Source of the DNA: Bacteroidales bacterium UBA5197
Lineage (GTDB): Bacteria; Bacteroidota; Bacteroidia; Bacteroidales; Lentimicrobiaceae
Reading direction: 5' to 3'
DNA: 64,000 nt
Assembly (NCBI GenBank): GCA_002412885.1
Contig: DHVX01000062.1
Span: forward strand, 373,673-437,672
The notes under the pieces are model-generated. The model was given only the letters and a program-made list of their open reading frames with translations, was not told where the DNA came from and did not search any database. Within the stretch, counting starts at the first letter, position 1. Every line of letters starts with the position of its first letter. The position numbers were made by a program, and so were the translations under genes. Shown here in pieces: positions 61,911 through 64,000 of this stretch.

Positions 61911-63251
61911 ATGAGTGCGCACCATTCAATTCCCTCGTACAACCACATCTGGAAAATCTCCCTCCCGATTATTCTTAGCCTTATAGCTCAGAATGTTGTG
62001 AATGTTACCGATACAGCTTTTCTTGGTCGGGTAGGAGAGGTTGAGCTCGGAGCTTCTGCAATTGCCGGTTTGTTTTATATTTCGATTTTCATGCTCGGCT
62101 TCGGATTCGGAATTGGAGGACAGATTTTGATTGCACGACGGAATGGTGAACGGAATTACAGCGATATAGGCCGGATAACTGACAATAGCTTGTATTTCCT
62201 GTTCGGACTTGGATTGTTGCTTTTTATTCTGGTTAAGTTTTTCTCTCCGGTCATTTTGCGCCCGCTTATTGCTTCAGATGATATTTATCGTGCAAGCATA
62301 GATTTTCTTCAATTCAGAATTTATGGAATTTTCTTCGCCTTCGGGAATGTGCTTCTCAGGGCATTTTTTATTGGCACTACCAGTACCAAGGTGCTGACAT
62401 ATAATGCACTGATCATGGCAGGTGCCAATGTTTTCCTGGATTATGTACTGATTTTCGGCAATTTCGGATTTCCTCAAATGGGAATTAAAGGCGCAGCCCT
62501 TGCTTCTTCAATAAGCGAAGCCATTTCCGCGGTCTTCTTTTTTTCCTATACCATCTATATGGTTGATCTGAAAAAGTATAACCTTCTCAGGTTTGCCCGA
62601 TTCGAATGGAAAGTTGTCAAAACTACACTGGATATCTCATTTTCGGTTATGCTGCAATACTTTCTTTCGCTTGCCGGCTGGTTTGCGTTTTTTATGATCA
62701 TTGAAAAAATGGGAGAGCGATCTCTTGCCATTTCAAATATTGTTCGCAGTGCATACATCGTGCTGATGATTCCCGTTTTTGCTTTCGGATCAATCACCAA
62801 CTCACTGGTGAGCAATTTAATAGGAGAGGGTAAATCTGATTTTGTTATTCCGGTAATAAAGAAAGTTGCTATTCTCAACTTCGCACTCATCGGAAGTGTT
62901 GTGTTAATCTCTGCATTTATACCACGAACCCTGATATCAATTTATACCTCCGATCCTGAATTGATCACTCAAACCGTGCCTACCTTTTATGTGGTGATGT
63001 CGGCGCTGGTGATGTTCTCATTTGCCAGCATTCTTTTCAATGGAGTCAGTGGCACAGCCAACACCGCCACTGCGCTATGGATTGAACTTGCAACCATTAT
63101 TATTTACCTTGCTGTTGCCTGGATGCTAGCTGTTAAGCTTCAACTGAGCATTGAACTCGTGTGGACCAGCGAATACATTTACTTTCTGGTAATGTCAATA
63201 CTTTCCTATCTTTATCTGAAGTCAGGGAGATGGCGGAAAAAGGTAATATAA
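61911..63251 (+). CDS. MATE-family multidrug/metabolite exporter
   Basis: 446 residues with twelve membrane segments in two homologous halves. N-terminal WKISLPIILSLIAQNVVNVTDTAFLGRVG is the MATE/NorM opening, and GIGGQILIARRNGERNYSDIGR is the conserved loop after the second helix. It is a Na+- or H+-coupled antiporter for drugs or metabolites. It follows trkH by 53 bases. Confidence 0.93.
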   Translation: MSAHHSIPSYNHIWKISLPIILSLIAQNVVNVTDTAFLGRVGEVELGASAIAGLFYISIFMLGFGFGIGGQILIARRNGERNYSDIGRITDNSLYFLFGLGLLLFILVKFFSPVILRPLIASDDIYRASIDFLQFRIYGIFFAFGNVLLRAFFIGTTSTKVLTYNALIMAGANVFLDYVLIFGNFGFPQMGIKGAALASSISEAISAVFFFSYTIYMVDLKKYNLLRFARFEWKVVKTTLDISFSVMLQYFLSLAGWFAFFMIIEKMGERSLAISNIVRSAYIVLMIPVFAFGSITNSLVSNLIGEGKSDFVIPVIKKVAILNFALIGSVVLISAFIPRTLISIYTSDPELITQTVPTFYVVMSALVMFSFASILFNGVSGTANTATALWIELATIIIYLAVAWMLAVKLQLSIELVWTSEYIYFLVMSILSYLYLKSGRWRKKVI

Positions 63252-63344
63252 CTCCCGGGATTGACTTATCAGAATTCTTTTTGACGAATCCGATCCGTCA
63301 TAATCATACTTTTACTTTTTAGTGCGCATTAACCCATCTCTGTT

Positions 63345-63352
63345 TATATTTG
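63345..63352 (+). promoter_or_regulatory. -7 box of the terminal GT2 gene
   Basis: TATATTTG consensus match, 19 bases before ATG 63372. Confidence 0.5.
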
Positions 63353-63371
63353 CAGATTACTACTCCACACA

Positions 63372-64000
63372 TGGTCTCACTTTCGGTTGTTATCATCACC
63401 TATAACGAAGAACGAAACATTGCCCGCTGCCTTACATCAGTAAAAGGCATTGCTGATGATATTGTGGTTCTTGATTCCTTTTCAACCGACCAGACAGAAG
63501 CAATATGCAGATCATTCGGGGTTCGTTTTTTTCAGCACCGTTTCGAAGGCCATATTGAGCAGAAGAACCTGGCAATTACCTACGCATTATTTCCCCATGT
63601 GCTTTCGCTTGACGCCGATGAAGCCCTGGATGATACACTGAAGCAATCAATTGCATCGGTCAAAAGCAACTGGACAAAATCCGGGTATTACATGAACAGG
63701 TTAACCAATTATTGCGGCAAATGGATTTATCACTGCGGTTGGTATCCCGACAGGAAACTCCGCCTGTGGGATTCCCGGGAAGGTAAGTGGGGAGGTGTAA
63801 ATCCTCATGATAAATTTGAGCTTTTTCAGGGCGATAACAATGCCGGCCATTTGAAAGGCAACATACTCCATTACAGTTATTACACCCTTGATGATCATTA
63901 CAGACAGGTGAATTACTTTACCGGTATTCTTGCAAAATCGCAATTTGAAGGTGGAAAGCGCACCAATCTGGTGATTATGTACCTGAGTCCGGTGGTTAAA
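63372..64000 (+). CDS. GT2 glycosyltransferase, partial (runs off the right edge)
   Basis: The first 209 codons of a gene cut by the window end, read directly from the sequence. LSVVIITYNEERNIARCLTSV opens a GT-A fold; VVLDSFSTDQTEAIC and the LSLDADEAL motif with its DxD-like acidic group follow, then WYPDRKLRLWD and HYSYYTLDDH, which are typical of the WaaE/KdtX (lipopolysaccharide core beta-1,4-glucosyltransferase) group. It probably builds LPS core or similar glycans. ATG 63372 fits the family start. Confidence 0.88.

Overview
The window looks like chromosomal DNA of a free-living member of the Bacteroidota, most likely a Bacteroidales/Marinilabiliales-type anaerobe (the order is inference). 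The phylum is supported by at least ten TAnnTTTG -7 boxes, several with a TTG/TTTG -33 box 18-21 bases upstream, few Shine-Dalgarno sequences, four secreted proteins with a type IX secretion (T9SS) type A C-terminal sorting domain, a TonB receptor with a carboxypeptidase-regulatory-like N-terminus, LytS/LytTR signalling, and an atpD-atpC pair with a very short epsilon subunit. I see no prophage, transposase, CRISPR array, restriction or defence island. Most of the window is housekeeping and envelope genes with some accessory secreted proteins.

Layout. 1-8.1 kb: a leftward cluster coaX - outer-membrane protein - TPR protein - lptC - CNNM/CorC protein - PpiD-like foldase, i.e. cofactor synthesis joined to envelope biogenesis. 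8.2 kb: tRNA-Phe. 8.3-9.7 kb: T9SS-exported esterase. 10-11.8 kb: atpD-atpC. 12.2-14.5 kb: GT-C type membrane protein and a Crp/Fnr regulator. 14.8-21.4 kb: secreted GH38 alpha-mannosidase, small T9SS protein and TonB-dependent receptor. 21.5-23.8 kb: monoacylglycerol-lipase-like hydrolase plus glycerol kinase. 24-28.8 kb: T9SS protein, small outer-membrane barrel, lipoprotein and a LytS/LytTR pair. 28.9-38.3 kb: accessory genes, including a class III aminotransferase with a Cys-rich insertion, a PQQ-type propeller, a tandem paralogous pair of which one member has gained a gluzincin-like metalloprotease domain, a prolyl-aminopeptidase-like hydrolase, a homocysteine methyltransferase-like protein, a GNAT, a methyltransferase and a T9SS protein. 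38.5-42.1 kb: a redox cluster of OsmC, a divergent thioredoxin-like protein, thioredoxin reductase, membrane-anchored thioredoxin, DUF302 and a DsrE-like lipoprotein. 42.5-47.7 kb: glyS, pth, rplY, prs, queA. 47.9-58.6 kb: ispD, CDF transporter, GT2, flippase-like membrane protein, ruvC, orphan sensor kinase, AsmA-like protein, dxs. 59-64 kb: trkA-trkH, a MATE exporter and the first part of a GT2 gene cut by the window end.

The intergenic DNA is the least ordinary part. There are three arrays of degenerate 7-bp repeats (about 14.5, 28.8 and 39.0 kb), a 121-bp palindromic MITE-like element at 42.27-42.39 kb with a decayed half copy at 47.83 kb, and a telomere-like hexamer array that ends inside the 3' end of the AsmA gene. 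The best candidates for new protein biology are the tandem metalloprotease-like paralogs at 31.4-33.4 kb and the redox cluster with a thioredoxin-fold protein lacking the first active-site cysteine. No complete, clearly novel multi-gene system could be shown from sequence alone.
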